Shown: positions 41,748 to 49,614 of the stretch, one piece after another | How positions within the stretch are numbered: position 1 is the stretch's first letter | Layout: each line of letters begins with the position of its first letter | NCBI GenBank assembly: GCA_001429555.1 | Contig: LMSR01000004.1 | Coordinates: 1 to 64,000, forward strand | Source of the DNA: Nocardioides sp. Soil797 | Lineage (GTDB): Bacteria; Actinomycetota; Actinomycetes; Propionibacteriales; Nocardioidaceae | Length of the DNA: 64,000 bases | Direction: 5' to 3' | The notes under the pieces: model-generated | Seen by the model: the letters and a program-made list of their open reading frames with translations, nothing else | Database searches by the model: none | Told to the model about the DNA's origin: nothing | Program-made: the position numbers and the translations under genes

Positions 41748-42545
41748 ATGACTCCCGGGTTCCTGCGTGGCTCTCGCGCGCGCCTCGCAGCGACGGCTGC
41801 GGTCGCGCTGTTCGTGAGCGGGGTGCTCGCGGGGTGCGGCTCGTCGGACACCTCGTCGCCCGCGCCCTCAGCCTCCGGCTCGTCGCCCGCGACCTCGCCG
41901 ACCTCGCCGACCTCGTCGCCCTCGGTGGTTGAGGAATGCGAGGAACGAGCCCGTCTCGAGACCAGAGAGCCGTCGGTCGGCACCATCCAGGGCATCGACG
42001 TCTCCCACCACCAGGGCGAGATCGACTGGCAGCGAGTGGCCGGCGACGACATCGACTTCGCCTACCTGAAGGCCACCGAAGGCACCGGCTTCACCGACGA
42101 CCGGTTCGTCACCAACGCGTCGGCTGCTCGGAGGGCCGGGATCGAGGTGGGCGGCTACCACTACTACTCGCTCTGTTCCGCGCCAGAACCGCAGGCGGCG
42201 CACTTCGTCGACGTACTAGACCGGGCACGCACTGACCTGCCTCCGGTGGTCGACCTCGAGCTGATCGGCAACTGCGATCCGCCGCCGGAGAAGGCCACGC
42301 TGGCCGCGCACGTGGAGACCTTCATCGACCAGGTCGAGGAGGCCACCGGCAAGGAGGTGGTCGTCTACTTCCACCCCGACTTCGAGGCGACGTACGCCAT
42401 GGTCGACGACTTCGACCGCCGTCTGTGGGTACGCCGCGTGGGCGCCAAGCCGCCGCCCGGTGACTGGTTCATCTGGCAGCGCGACGACGCCGGATCCGTG
42501 GACGGCGTCGACACGCCCGTCGACCGCGACGTGATGCGCCGCTGA
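41748..42545 (+). CDS. GH25 lysozyme-like lipoprotein
   Basis: A 265-residue secreted lipoprotein. It has a signal peptide and lipobox V-L-A-G-C (Cys30), a Ser/Pro/Thr linker (residues 32-60), then a glycoside hydrolase 25 domain from about residue 80. That domain has G-I-D-V-S-H-H-Q-G-E-I-D-W, F-A-Y-L-K-A-T-E-G and P-V-V-D-L-E-L. These carry the expected acidic catalytic residues of beta-1,4-N-acetylmuramidases that cut peptidoglycan. It acts outside the membrane on the cell wall. A 66-bp palindromic repeat follows 32 bases after its stop. Confidence 0.88.
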   Translation: MTPGFLRGSRARLAATAAVALFVSGVLAGCGSSDTSSPAPSASGSSPATSPTSPTSSPSVVEECEERARLETREPSVGTIQGIDVSHHQGEIDWQRVAGDDIDFAYLKATEGTGFTDDRFVTNASAARRAGIEVGGYHYYSLCSAPEPQAAHFVDVLDRARTDLPPVVDLELIGNCDPPPEKATLAAHVETFIDQVEEATGKEVVVYFHPDFEATYAMVDDFDRRLWVRRVGAKPPPGDWFIWQRDDAGSVDGVDTPVDRDVMRR

Positions 42546-42572
42546 CGTCGTACGTCGCCCCGGTCACCCGAG

Positions 42573-42648
42573 CCCCCGTGCAGTTACCGAAACGTATGCA
42601 GGCTTTTTCCGCCTGAAACCTGCATACGTTTCGGTAACTGCACGGGGG
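42573..42648. repeat. 66-bp palindromic repeat, copy 2 (perfect 30-bp arms)
   Basis: Arms at 42573-42602 and 42619-42648 are exact complements over 30 bases around a 16-base loop. The core 42578-42643 (66 bases) matches copy 1 at 8057. It stands between two same-strand genes, the lysozyme and an MFS transporter. The long perfect arms mean either recent arrival or active repair of the hairpin. It could terminate transcription. Confidence 0.8.
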
Positions 42649-42707
42649 GAAGGTCGCCGTCCGAAAATCGCTCGCCCACAGTCGGTGCCGACGGGCAGAA
42701 TGACTCG

Positions 42708-44006
42708 GTGACTTCACCGGACTCCCTGACGATCCGGTCCTTCTGGGCGGCGCTGCCCACCCCGGGCCGCTGGTTGCTCTCCTCCACCGTCTTCCAGGTG
42801 CTGGGCCGTGGCCTGACCCTGCCGTTCACCGTGATCTACCTGCACGAGGTGCGTGGACTCACCCTCGACGTGGCTGGATCGATGATGGCACTGGCCTTCG
42901 CGGTGGCGCTGCTGCTGACCCCGATCGCCGGCGACCTCACCGACCGGCTCGGCGCCCGGATCATGGTGATCATCGGCAGCGCAGCCCAGGCCATCGGCAT
43001 GGCGATCCTGGCCTTCGCCGACGACCTGCCGCGAGTGGTCCTGGCGATGGTGTTCGTCGGCATCTGCAACGCGGGCGGCTGGTCGGCGTTCAACGTGTTG
43101 ATCTCGTCGATCGTCGACGGCCCGGTCCGGGTGCAGTACTTCGGCATCAACTTCGCGTTGGTCAACCTGGGCATCGGTCTGGGTGGCGTCGTCGGTGGCA
43201 TCTTCATCGACGTCAACCGACCCGAGACCTTCACCACGATCTTCCTGATCGCCGCGGTGTGCATGCTGATCCCGATCGCGATGATGCTCGGCCCCCTGCG
43301 CCACGTGCACGGGCGCAGCGAGATCCCGGAGGCCGAGGTCGGCGTCAAGGTCAGCTACCTCAGCCTGCTGCGCCGACCGGGGGTGCTCCACCTGTTCCTG
43401 ATCGGGCTGGTCTTCGCGTTCATCGGCTACGGCCAGATGGAGGCCGGCTTCCCGGCGTTCGCGCGCCAGGTCAGCGAGGTGTCCACGCGGGTGATCGGTT
43501 GGGCCTTCGCGGTGAACACGGTGGTGATCGTGGCCTTCCAGTTCCTGGTGCTCCGCAAGATCGCCGGTCACCGGCGCACCCGCGTCGTCATGGTGATGGC
43601 GGCCATCTGGGCGGCATCGTGGCTGCTGCTCGGCGCCACCGGCGCCTTCGCCGGCACCCTCACCGCGGCCACCATGGTGCTGGTCTTCCACGCCCTCTTC
43701 GCCAGTGGCGAGACGTTGTTGCAGCCGACGTTGCCGGCGATCACCAACGACCTGGCGCCGGCGCACCTGCGCGGCCGCTACAACGCGCTCTCCTCGGCGT
43801 CGTTCCAGCTCGGTGCGATCCTCGCTCCACTGGTGGCCGGATTCCTGCTGCGCCACCACCTCGGCAACGTGTTCATCGGGGTGCTGCTGGCCGGTTGCGC
43901 CGCCCTGGCCCTGGTCGCGTCCCGCCTGGAGAAGCAGATCTCGCCCGAGGTGAACGGGGTCCCCGACGAGGCGTCAAGCATTGCGTCGCGAAGCGTCAAT
44001 CATTGA
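42708..44006 (+). CDS. MFS transporter
   Basis: A 432-residue protein with 12 hydrophobic segments and the MFS loop G-D-L-T-D-R-L-G-A-R between segments 2 and 3 (about residue 85). The N-terminus T-P-G-R-W-L-L-S-S-T-V-F-Q-V-L-G-R-G-L-T resembles actinobacterial multidrug-efflux MFS members. The substrate is unknown. GTG42708 is the start. The last dozen codons (E-A-S-S-I-A-S-R-S-V-N-H) are encoded by a 22-bp-period repeat, so the natural C-terminus may have been replaced by repeat insertion. Confidence 0.86.
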   Translation: MTSPDSLTIRSFWAALPTPGRWLLSSTVFQVLGRGLTLPFTVIYLHEVRGLTLDVAGSMMALAFAVALLLTPIAGDLTDRLGARIMVIIGSAAQAIGMAILAFADDLPRVVLAMVFVGICNAGGWSAFNVLISSIVDGPVRVQYFGINFALVNLGIGLGGVVGGIFIDVNRPETFTTIFLIAAVCMLIPIAMMLGPLRHVHGRSEIPEAEVGVKVSYLSLLRRPGVLHLFLIGLVFAFIGYGQMEAGFPAFARQVSEVSTRVIGWAFAVNTVVIVAFQFLVLRKIAGHRRTRVVMVMAAIWAASWLLLGATGAFAGTLTAATMVLVFHALFASGETLLQPTLPAITNDLAPAHLRGRYNALSSASFQLGAILAPLVAGFLLRHHLGNVFIGVLLAGCAALALVASRLEKQISPEVNGVPDEASSIASRSVNH

Positions 44007-44014
44007 TGGCCGAG
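43971..44014 (+). repeat. Possible 22-bp repeat pair, locus 3 (diverged)
   Basis: GCGTCAAGCATTGCGTCGCG (43971) recurs 22 bases later as GCGTCAATCATTGATGGCCG. The first unit shares GCGTCAAG-x-ATTGC with locus 1. The MFS stop codon lies in the second unit, just as the stop at locus 2 lies in its first unit. Similarity is weaker than between loci 1 and 2, so membership is tentative. Confidence 0.45.
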
Positions 44015-44051
44015 GGGTCACTCGTTGTTGCCTGAGCTGGGTCGGTGCCTG

Positions 44052-44483
44052 TCAACTCTCCAGGTCGGTCTCGCACCCTTTGTCGCCGTACGTGTCCCAC
44101 TGGCTCGACGTGCACTCGTCGGGCAGTGACTGCAGCAGCATGGCCACGGGGACCGGGACGAGGCACATCACCGCGAGCAGGATCAGTGTGATCGCGACCG
44201 AGCGCCGGCGCAGCCAGACCACCAGTGCCAGCACGAGCAGGAGGATCATCAGAGCCAGGGCGAAGTAGTGCCCCCGGACTCCCTCATCCGTGCACATCAA
44301 CCGCCCCTGCAGCGACGTGGGCGCTGCCACGGTGCCTTCGTCGTCGTACCCCGGGCAGTCCTCCCACATCATGAAGTAGGAGAGGACCCAGACCAGGTAG
44401 CCGACGAACATGGCGGTGAGCGCCGCAAGCAGCAGGAGTACGTCGGCCAGCAAGCGGGGTCGGGCAGCCTCCGGGTGTGTCAT
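44052..44483 (-). CDS. Small membrane protein, unknown function
   Basis: A 143-residue protein with three hydrophobic segments (residues about 14-38, 73-92 and 97-116). A polar loop between the first two holds C-P-G-Y-D-D-E and L-M-C-T-D-E-G, and the C-terminal tail has two more Cys. The four Cys all lie on the same side by prediction and could form two disulfides outside the cell. I do not recognise the family. It is convergent with the MFS gene. Confidence 0.65.
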   Translation of the reverse strand: MTHPEAARPRLLADVLLLLAALTAMFVGYLVWVLSYFMMWEDCPGYDDEGTVAAPTSLQGRLMCTDEGVRGHYFALALMILLLVLALVVWLRRRSVAITLILLAVMCLVPVPVAMLLQSLPDECTSSQWDTYGDKGCETDLES

Positions 44484-44576
44484 GTGCAGGGCCCTACCCC
44501 GGTCGAAGGTCGTTCATGCCTGGCACCGGTTCCGTGAAACCGCGTCATGGTTCGGCCGCCACGCCGTTCCTTGGTC

Positions 44577-44696
44577 ATGACACAGAAGATTCGGGAGAGC
44601 CAGGTCGTCGCCGTACTCCAGCGTGAGCGACTGATCCTGGGCGGACTCGTGGCCAACGCCAGCGCCGTCGCGATGGTGGTCGTGCACCGGGGCTGA
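44577..44696 (+). CDS. Possible small protein (39 residues)
   Basis: An ATG-initiated frame in a 285-base gap otherwise empty of genes, encoding M-T-Q-K-I-R-E-S-Q-V-V-A-V-L-Q-R-E-R and then a short hydrophobic stretch ending V-V-V-H-R-G. Codons favour G/C at the third position, as in real genes here. No ribosome site is seen, and a 39-codon frame may occur by chance in GC-rich DNA. Treat as a candidate only. Confidence 0.25.
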   Translation: MTQKIRESQVVAVLQRERLILGGLVANASAVAMVVVHRG

Positions 44697-44768
44697 GCCT
44701 GCCCTCCCCGGCCCAGCAGGCCTTGCCTCGCACCCTGCCACCCTTTTCGACGGCGATATCGTGGCGGC

Positions 44769-45815
44769 ATGCCCACCACGACTGCACTGCAAGCCGCCAC
44801 CGCGGGAGCCCCCTTCGAGGTCGCCGAGGTCCCCGTGCGCGACCTGCGCGACGACGACATCCTGATCGACATCAAGTTCGCCGGCATCTGCCACTCCGAC
44901 ATCCACCAGGTGCGTGAGGAGTGGGGCAAGGCGATCTTCCCGATGGTCCCCGGTCACGAGATCGCCGGCATCGTCGCGGCGGTCGGCGACGGCGTCACCA
45001 AGCACAAGGTCGGCGACCGGGTCGGAGTCGGTTGCATGGTCGACTCGTGCGGTGAGTGCGAGTACTGCAAGGACGGCGAGGAGCAGTTCTGCACCAAGGG
45101 TGCCGTGATGACCTACAACGGCCGCGGCTACGACGGTGAGGAGACCAAGGGCGGCTATGCCCAGCAGGTCGCGGTCTCCGAGCGGTTCGCCTGCTCGATC
45201 CCCGAGGGGGTCGGCCTCGACGAGGCGGCGCCACTGCTCTGCGCCGGTATCACCACCTGGGCGCCGTTGAGGCGTTGGGGCGTCGGCCCCGGCTCGAAGG
45301 TGGCCGTGGTCGGCCTGGGCGGCCTGGGCCACATGGGCGTGAAGTTCGCCGTCGCGATGGGCGCCGAGGTCACCGTGCTCTCGCGCAGCGACGCGAAGGC
45401 CGACGACAGCCTGGCGCTGGGGGCGACCGCACACGTGGCGACCGCCGATCCGCTGAAGCTGAAGAAGCTGCGCGGCACCTTCGACGTCGTGCTCAACACC
45501 GTCTCGGCCGACCTCGACCTCAACCACTACATCGCGCTGCTCAAGCCGATGGGCACGCTGGCCAACGTGGGCATGCCACCGGCGCCGTACTCGATCCGAC
45601 CGAGCTCGGTCATCCAGGGCTCTCGCGTGGTAGCCGGGTCCAACATCGGTGGCATCCAGGACACCCAGGACATGCTCGACTTCTGCGCCGAGAAGGGCAT
45701 CGGTGCCTCGATCGAGACGATCGCTGCCACCGACGTCGATGCGGCGTACGAGCGGGTGGTCGCCGGTGACGTGCGCTACCGGTTCGTGATCGACACGGCC
45801 ACCATCAAGGCCTGA
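44769..45815 (+). CDS. Zinc-dependent NAD(P) alcohol dehydrogenase
   Basis: A 348-residue medium-chain dehydrogenase. Catalytic zinc ligands are Cys41 (C-H-S-D-I-H) and His63-Glu64 (P-G-H-E); the structural zinc site is C-G-E-C-E-Y-C...F-C (Cys94, 97, 100, 108). The NAD(P) Rossmann motif is G-L-G-G-L-G-H-M-G near residue 180. It is closest to the cinnamyl-alcohol/YahK-type group that reduces aldehydes with NADPH (inference). It is convergent with a small hypothetical gene. Confidence 0.92.
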   Translation: MPTTTALQAATAGAPFEVAEVPVRDLRDDDILIDIKFAGICHSDIHQVREEWGKAIFPMVPGHEIAGIVAAVGDGVTKHKVGDRVGVGCMVDSCGECEYCKDGEEQFCTKGAVMTYNGRGYDGEETKGGYAQQVAVSERFACSIPEGVGLDEAAPLLCAGITTWAPLRRWGVGPGSKVAVVGLGGLGHMGVKFAVAMGAEVTVLSRSDAKADDSLALGATAHVATADPLKLKKLRGTFDVVLNTVSADLDLNHYIALLKPMGTLANVGMPPAPYSIRPSSVIQGSRVVAGSNIGGIQDTQDMLDFCAEKGIGASIETIAATDVDAAYERVVAGDVRYRFVIDTATIKA

Positions 45816-45828
45816 CAGGGGCCACGGC

Positions 45829-46245
45829 TCAGAGGTGGTCGGGGACGATGAAGGCGTCCGGGTCCTGACGGATCGGCATCGCCTTCACCCCGGCCTCGAC
45901 CATGGCGGCCGTGCCCTTGGTCAGCGCCTGCTGCTTGCGGCGGGACAGCCCGTCCCACGCGCCCGGCTGGCGGTGGTCCATCAGCTTGCGGGTGCCCTCG
46001 ACCGAGGCTTCGGCGTACTCCTCGGCGGTGAACTGGGGCGTGGAGCCGACGGTCGGGCGCTCCGGCAGCGCGATCAGGGCAGTCAGGATCATCTCGCCTG
46101 CGGCTGCTCGATGGTGGTACTTGTCGATCTTGGCCAGCTCGCGCCAGGCCTCGTCGTGGTTGCGCTTCAGCGGACGCGATGCCCGGAACAGCAACTGGCC
46201 GACAGCATCGACGGCCGCCGTCATCTCCCGTTCGGTGAACTTCAT
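45829..46245 (-). CDS. Hypothetical protein
   Basis: A 138-residue mainly helical soluble protein, M-K-F-T-E-R-E-M-T-A-A-V-D-A-V, then W-R-E-L-A-K-I-D-K-Y-H-H-R and F-T-A-E-E-Y-A-E-A-S-V-E. I do not recognise a family. Composition and codon use match neighbours. ATG46245 is the likely start; another ATG is four codons upstream. It is divergent from the alarmone synthetase by about 50 bases, so the two could share a regulatory region. Confidence 0.6.
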   Translation of the reverse strand: MKFTEREMTAAVDAVGQLLFRASRPLKRNHDEAWRELAKIDKYHHRAAAGEMILTALIALPERPTVGSTPQFTAEEYAEASVEGTRKLMDHRQPGAWDGLSRRKQQALTKGTAAMVEAGVKAMPIRQDPDAFIVPDHL

Positions 46246-46297
46246 GGCACCAGTCAACCAGTCCTCCGGGTGTGGAGTGGCTCCCTATCATCGAAGC

Positions 46298-46966
46298 GTG
46301 AGCCTCGAATCCCTCGGCAGCCTCCCGAACATGCAGGACATCCAGCAGCTGCATGCCCGACTGACCCGCATGCTCATGGAGTACAAGTTCGGCATCGACG
46401 AGGTCACCACGAAGATCGAGATCCTGCAGGAGGAGTTCACGCACCTCCACGAGTACAACCCGATCGAGCACGTGTCGTCGAGGGTCAAGTCTCCGGAGAG
46501 CATCTACGCCAAGATCCAGAAGCGTGGCTTCGACCCGTCGATGGAGTCGATCCGTGACAACGTCACCGACATCGCGGGCGTGCGGGTCTCCTGCAGCTTC
46601 ACCTCCGACGTCTATCGGGTCTTCGAGATGCTCAGCTCCCAGTCGGACCTCACCGTGCTGGAGGTCGAGGACTACATCCGTGACCCGAAGCCGAACGGCT
46701 ACCGCAGCCTGCACTCGTTGATCTCCATCCCGGTGCATCTCTCGGACCGGGTCGTCGACGTGACCGTCGAGCTGCAGCTGCGCACCGTGGCGATGGACTT
46801 CTGGGCCAGCCTCGAGCACAAGATCTACTACAAGTACCAGACCGACGTCCCCGCCCAGCTGCTCGACGAGCTGAAGAGCGCCGCCGAGACGGCGGCCAGC
46901 CTCGATGCCCAGATGGAGCGGCTGCACAGGCAGACCCATCGGCTCGACGGCAGCATCGACGTCTGA
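46298..46966 (+). CDS. Small alarmone synthetase (GTP pyrophosphokinase family)
   Basis: A 222-residue single-domain RelA/SpoT synthetase. Catalytic motifs are complete: V-T-D-I-A-G-V-R-V (Asp91), G-Y-R-S-L-H near residue 135 and V-E-L-Q-L-R-T (Glu158), followed by F-W-A-S-L-E-H-K-I-Y-Y-K. It should make (p)ppGpp from ATP and GDP/GTP without a hydrolase domain, as RelQ/RelP do. GTG46298 is the start; a long in-frame extension upstream is antisense to the hypothetical gene. A second RelA/SpoT-domain protein lies at 55064. Confidence 0.88.
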   Translation: MSLESLGSLPNMQDIQQLHARLTRMLMEYKFGIDEVTTKIEILQEEFTHLHEYNPIEHVSSRVKSPESIYAKIQKRGFDPSMESIRDNVTDIAGVRVSCSFTSDVYRVFEMLSSQSDLTVLEVEDYIRDPKPNGYRSLHSLISIPVHLSDRVVDVTVELQLRTVAMDFWASLEHKIYYKYQTDVPAQLLDELKSAAETAASLDAQMERLHRQTHRLDGSIDV

Positions 46967-47004
46967 CCCAATGAGACCCCGGGGCTGGGGCGTACGACGA
47001 CAGC

Positions 47005-47589
47005 TCAGCGCTGCTGCCACTCCTCGCGCAGGATCGCGTAGAGCAGCCCGTCCTTCCACTCGCCAGAGCGGTGCAGTGAGTCCTTGCGGGTGTGGGCTTC
47101 GCGGCGCATCCCCAGGCGCTCCATCAGCCTCCACGAGGCAGTGTTCTCGGCGAAGCACTCGGCCGTGATGCGGCGCAACTCGAGCTGCTCGAAGCAGGCC
47201 GTGATCAGTGCCTCCACCGCTTCCGTGGCATAGCCGCGGCCGCTGTGGGCGGGATCCAGCGTCCACCCCAGCTCGGCCTGGGTGCCGACGGCCTGTTCGC
47301 GCACCTCCACCTGGGACCACGGGTCGTTCACGTGCAGCATCAGGTCGCCGATCACCTGGAGGTCTCGCTCGATGACCAGGGTCAGGTCGAGGGAGGACGG
47401 CCGCCGGAACAGGTCGACGTACTCGTCGTGGTCGACGGCGGCGCGGGTGATCCAGTTGTTGACCTCGGGCAGTCGGCGGAACGGCCACGTGGTCTCGGCG
47501 TCCTCCCACTCCGCCGGGCGGATCAGCAGTCGCTCGGTCAGCAGTGGCCATTCCATGCGGTCGAAGACGCGATCCATGACAGCCATCAT
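47005..47589 (-). CDS. GNAT acetyltransferase (RimJ/RimL type)
   Basis: 194 residues with the RimJ/L opening L-L-T-E-R-L-L-I-R-P, the acetyl-CoA loop L-D-P-A-H-S-G-R-G-Y-A-T-E-A-V and the E-N-T-A-S-W-R-L-M-E-R-L-G-M-R-R-E motif. Related enzymes acetylate protein N-termini or small molecules; the target here is not known. Several ATGs cluster at the start (47589, 47586, 47577). It is convergent with the alarmone synthetase and divergent from the penicillin-binding lipoprotein by about 46 bases. Confidence 0.88.
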   Translation of the reverse strand: MMAVMDRVFDRMEWPLLTERLLIRPAEWEDAETTWPFRRLPEVNNWITRAAVDHDEYVDLFRRPSSLDLTLVIERDLQVIGDLMLHVNDPWSQVEVREQAVGTQAELGWTLDPAHSGRGYATEAVEALITACFEQLELRRITAECFAENTASWRLMERLGMRREAHTRKDSLHRSGEWKDGLLYAILREEWQQR

Positions 47590-47635
47590 GCCGACCCCGG
47601 CAACTCATTTCCCGGGTGCTGACATGATCAGGGTC

Positions 47636-49483
47636 ATGCGCACCCTCGCTGTTCTCGGCAGCTCGCTGTTGTTGCTCGTGCCGACCGCGTGCTCGCAGGG
47701 CGGTGATGAGGACGACGCCCAGAGCGTCGCCGATGCGCTGGCCGCGGGCCTCTCGGCGAAGAAGCTGGACGACGTCCCGTTCACGGGAGCCGACCCGGCG
47801 GACGAGTTCACGGAGACCATCGGTGAGCTCGACTGGGCCCCGGTGAAGGTGAGCGCTGCCGACCCCGAGGTCGATGGTGACCGGGGCACGGTCTCGCTGA
47901 CCTGGAAGTGGGACGTCAAGGGCAACGAGTGGACGTATCGCTCGAAGGCCGCGCTGGCCAAGGAAGGCGACGACTGGAAGGTGGTCTGGACGCCCTCCGT
48001 CGTCGAGCCGTCGCTCAAGGACGGCGAGGTGATCGAGGTCGACACCCTCCACCCCGAGCGCGGTGCCATCGTCGGCCCCCACAACACCCCGATCGTGGTC
48101 CGTCGCGACGTCGTGAAGCTCGGTCTCGACAAGTCGACGCTGACCAGGAAGCAGGAGCTGGTCTCCGCGCGCGCCATCGCGAAGGTGCTCGACATCGACG
48201 GTGCCGCCTTCGTGAAACGGGTGAAGGCGACCGGCGAGAAGGCCTTCGTCGAGGCCCTGGTGCTGCGCAAGGAGGACGCGGCGAACCTGCCCCCGACGTA
48301 CGGCGAGAACAAGGGCGCGGTCGCGATCCCCGCCACCTTGCCGCTGGCACCGACCAAGGAGTTCGCGGCGCCGATCCTGGGCTCGGTGGGCGAGGCCACC
48401 GCGGAGCTGATCAAGAAGTCCGAGGGGCGGCTCAGTGCCGGTGACCTGACCGGTCTCTCCGGGCTCCAGGGACGGTACGACGAACAGCTGGCGGGAACGT
48501 CCGGCATCCAGATCGAGGCGGTCAAGGGCAAGGGCACGGAGCGGGAGCTCTTCGCGACCGAGCCGGTCAACGGCGACGACCTGCGCCTCACCCTCGACAA
48601 CGACCTGCAGCTCAAGGCCGAGCAGATCCTCTCAGCGACCAAGCCAGCCAGCGCGATCGTGGCGCTCGACCCGAAGACGGGCAACATCCTGGCCGCCGCC
48701 AGTGGGCCCGGCTCGAAGGGCATCAACACCGCCACCTATGGGCAGTACGCGCCCGGCTCGACGTTCAAGGTGGTCACCGCGCTCGCACTGCTGCGCAAGG
48801 GCCTGACTCCCGACTCGACCGTGCCATGCACCGCGACCCTGTCCGTCGACGGCAAGGCGTTCAAGAACTACGACGACTACCCGTCCTCGCACGTGGGCGA
48901 CATTCCGTTCCGGGACGCCTTTGCCCAGTCCTGCAACACCGCCTTCATTGCTGAGCGTGAGCGCCTGGGCAAGGACGACCTCGCGGAGGCTGCTGCCGCG
49001 CTCGGCCTCGGGGTCGACCACGACCTGGGCTTCCCGGCGTACTTCGGACAGGTGCCCGAGGCGGCCAGCGAGACGGAGAAGGCAGCCGACCAGATCGGTC
49101 AGGGCAAGGTGCTGGCATCGCCGATGGCGATGGCGACGGTGGCCGCCTCCGTGCGCTCGGGCCACACCGTGCTGCCGCGGCTGATCAAGGATCACGACGT
49201 CGACCAGGTCGAGCCCGACGTGCCGCTCACGTCGAAGGAAGCTGGCCAATTGCGTGCGCTGATGCGGGGTGTGGTCACCGACGGCTCGGGCTCGTTCCTC
49301 GCAGGTGTCCCGGGTGAGGTGATGGCCAAGACCGGCACCGCTGAGTACGGCACCGGCACTCCGTTGCCCACCCACACGTGGATGATCGCCTCGACCGACA
49401 AGCTCGCTGTTGCGGTCTTCGTCGAGACGGGTCAGTCCGGATCCGCCACGGCCGGTCCGCTGCTGGAGCGGTTGCTGGGGTGA
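47636..49483 (+). CDS. Penicillin-binding lipoprotein (transpeptidase, MecA_N domain)
   Basis: A 615-residue protein with lipobox V-P-T-A-C (about residue 18), an NTF2-like MecA_N domain (residues 25-140), a dimerisation region and a C-terminal transpeptidase. The active-site triad is intact: S-T-F-K (Ser375), S-C-N (Ser432) and K-T-G-T-A-E (Lys565). It would crosslink peptidoglycan outside the membrane. Anchoring by lipid rather than a membrane helix is characteristic of such class B-like PBPs in actinobacteria. ATG47636 has GGG close upstream; ATG47624 is possible. Confidence 0.9.
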   Translation: MRTLAVLGSSLLLLVPTACSQGGDEDDAQSVADALAAGLSAKKLDDVPFTGADPADEFTETIGELDWAPVKVSAADPEVDGDRGTVSLTWKWDVKGNEWTYRSKAALAKEGDDWKVVWTPSVVEPSLKDGEVIEVDTLHPERGAIVGPHNTPIVVRRDVVKLGLDKSTLTRKQELVSARAIAKVLDIDGAAFVKRVKATGEKAFVEALVLRKEDAANLPPTYGENKGAVAIPATLPLAPTKEFAAPILGSVGEATAELIKKSEGRLSAGDLTGLSGLQGRYDEQLAGTSGIQIEAVKGKGTERELFATEPVNGDDLRLTLDNDLQLKAEQILSATKPASAIVALDPKTGNILAAASGPGSKGINTATYGQYAPGSTFKVVTALALLRKGLTPDSTVPCTATLSVDGKAFKNYDDYPSSHVGDIPFRDAFAQSCNTAFIAERERLGKDDLAEAAAALGLGVDHDLGFPAYFGQVPEAASETEKAADQIGQGKVLASPMAMATVAASVRSGHTVLPRLIKDHDVDQVEPDVPLTSKEAGQLRALMRGVVTDGSGSFLAGVPGEVMAKTGTAEYGTGTPLPTHTWMIASTDKLAVAVFVETGQSGSATAGPLLERLLG

Positions 49484-49525
49484 GCCACTCCCGCGTGTGA
49501 CGAGGGGCGTCGCCGTACGCCGGTG

Positions 49526-49596
49526 CACTTGTGCGGTGGTGTTGACGATTTCGGGCGTCACAGCACGTGTTGAGCGACCATAACCCCGCGTTACTC
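49526..49596 (-). repeat. 71-bp dispersed 3' element, copy A
   Basis: It matches copy C at 66 of 71 bases and copy B at 62 of 71. The end with GTTACTC points at the 3' end of the M15 gene, 18 bases away. Read as the 3' tail of that minus-strand gene, it starts GAGTAACGCGGGGTTAT and can form two hairpins, one with loop GCGGG and one with an 11-bp bulged stem. Inverted repeats are conserved between copies. Confidence 0.75.
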
Positions 49597-49614
49597 CCGG
49601 AAAATGGGTGAGAG

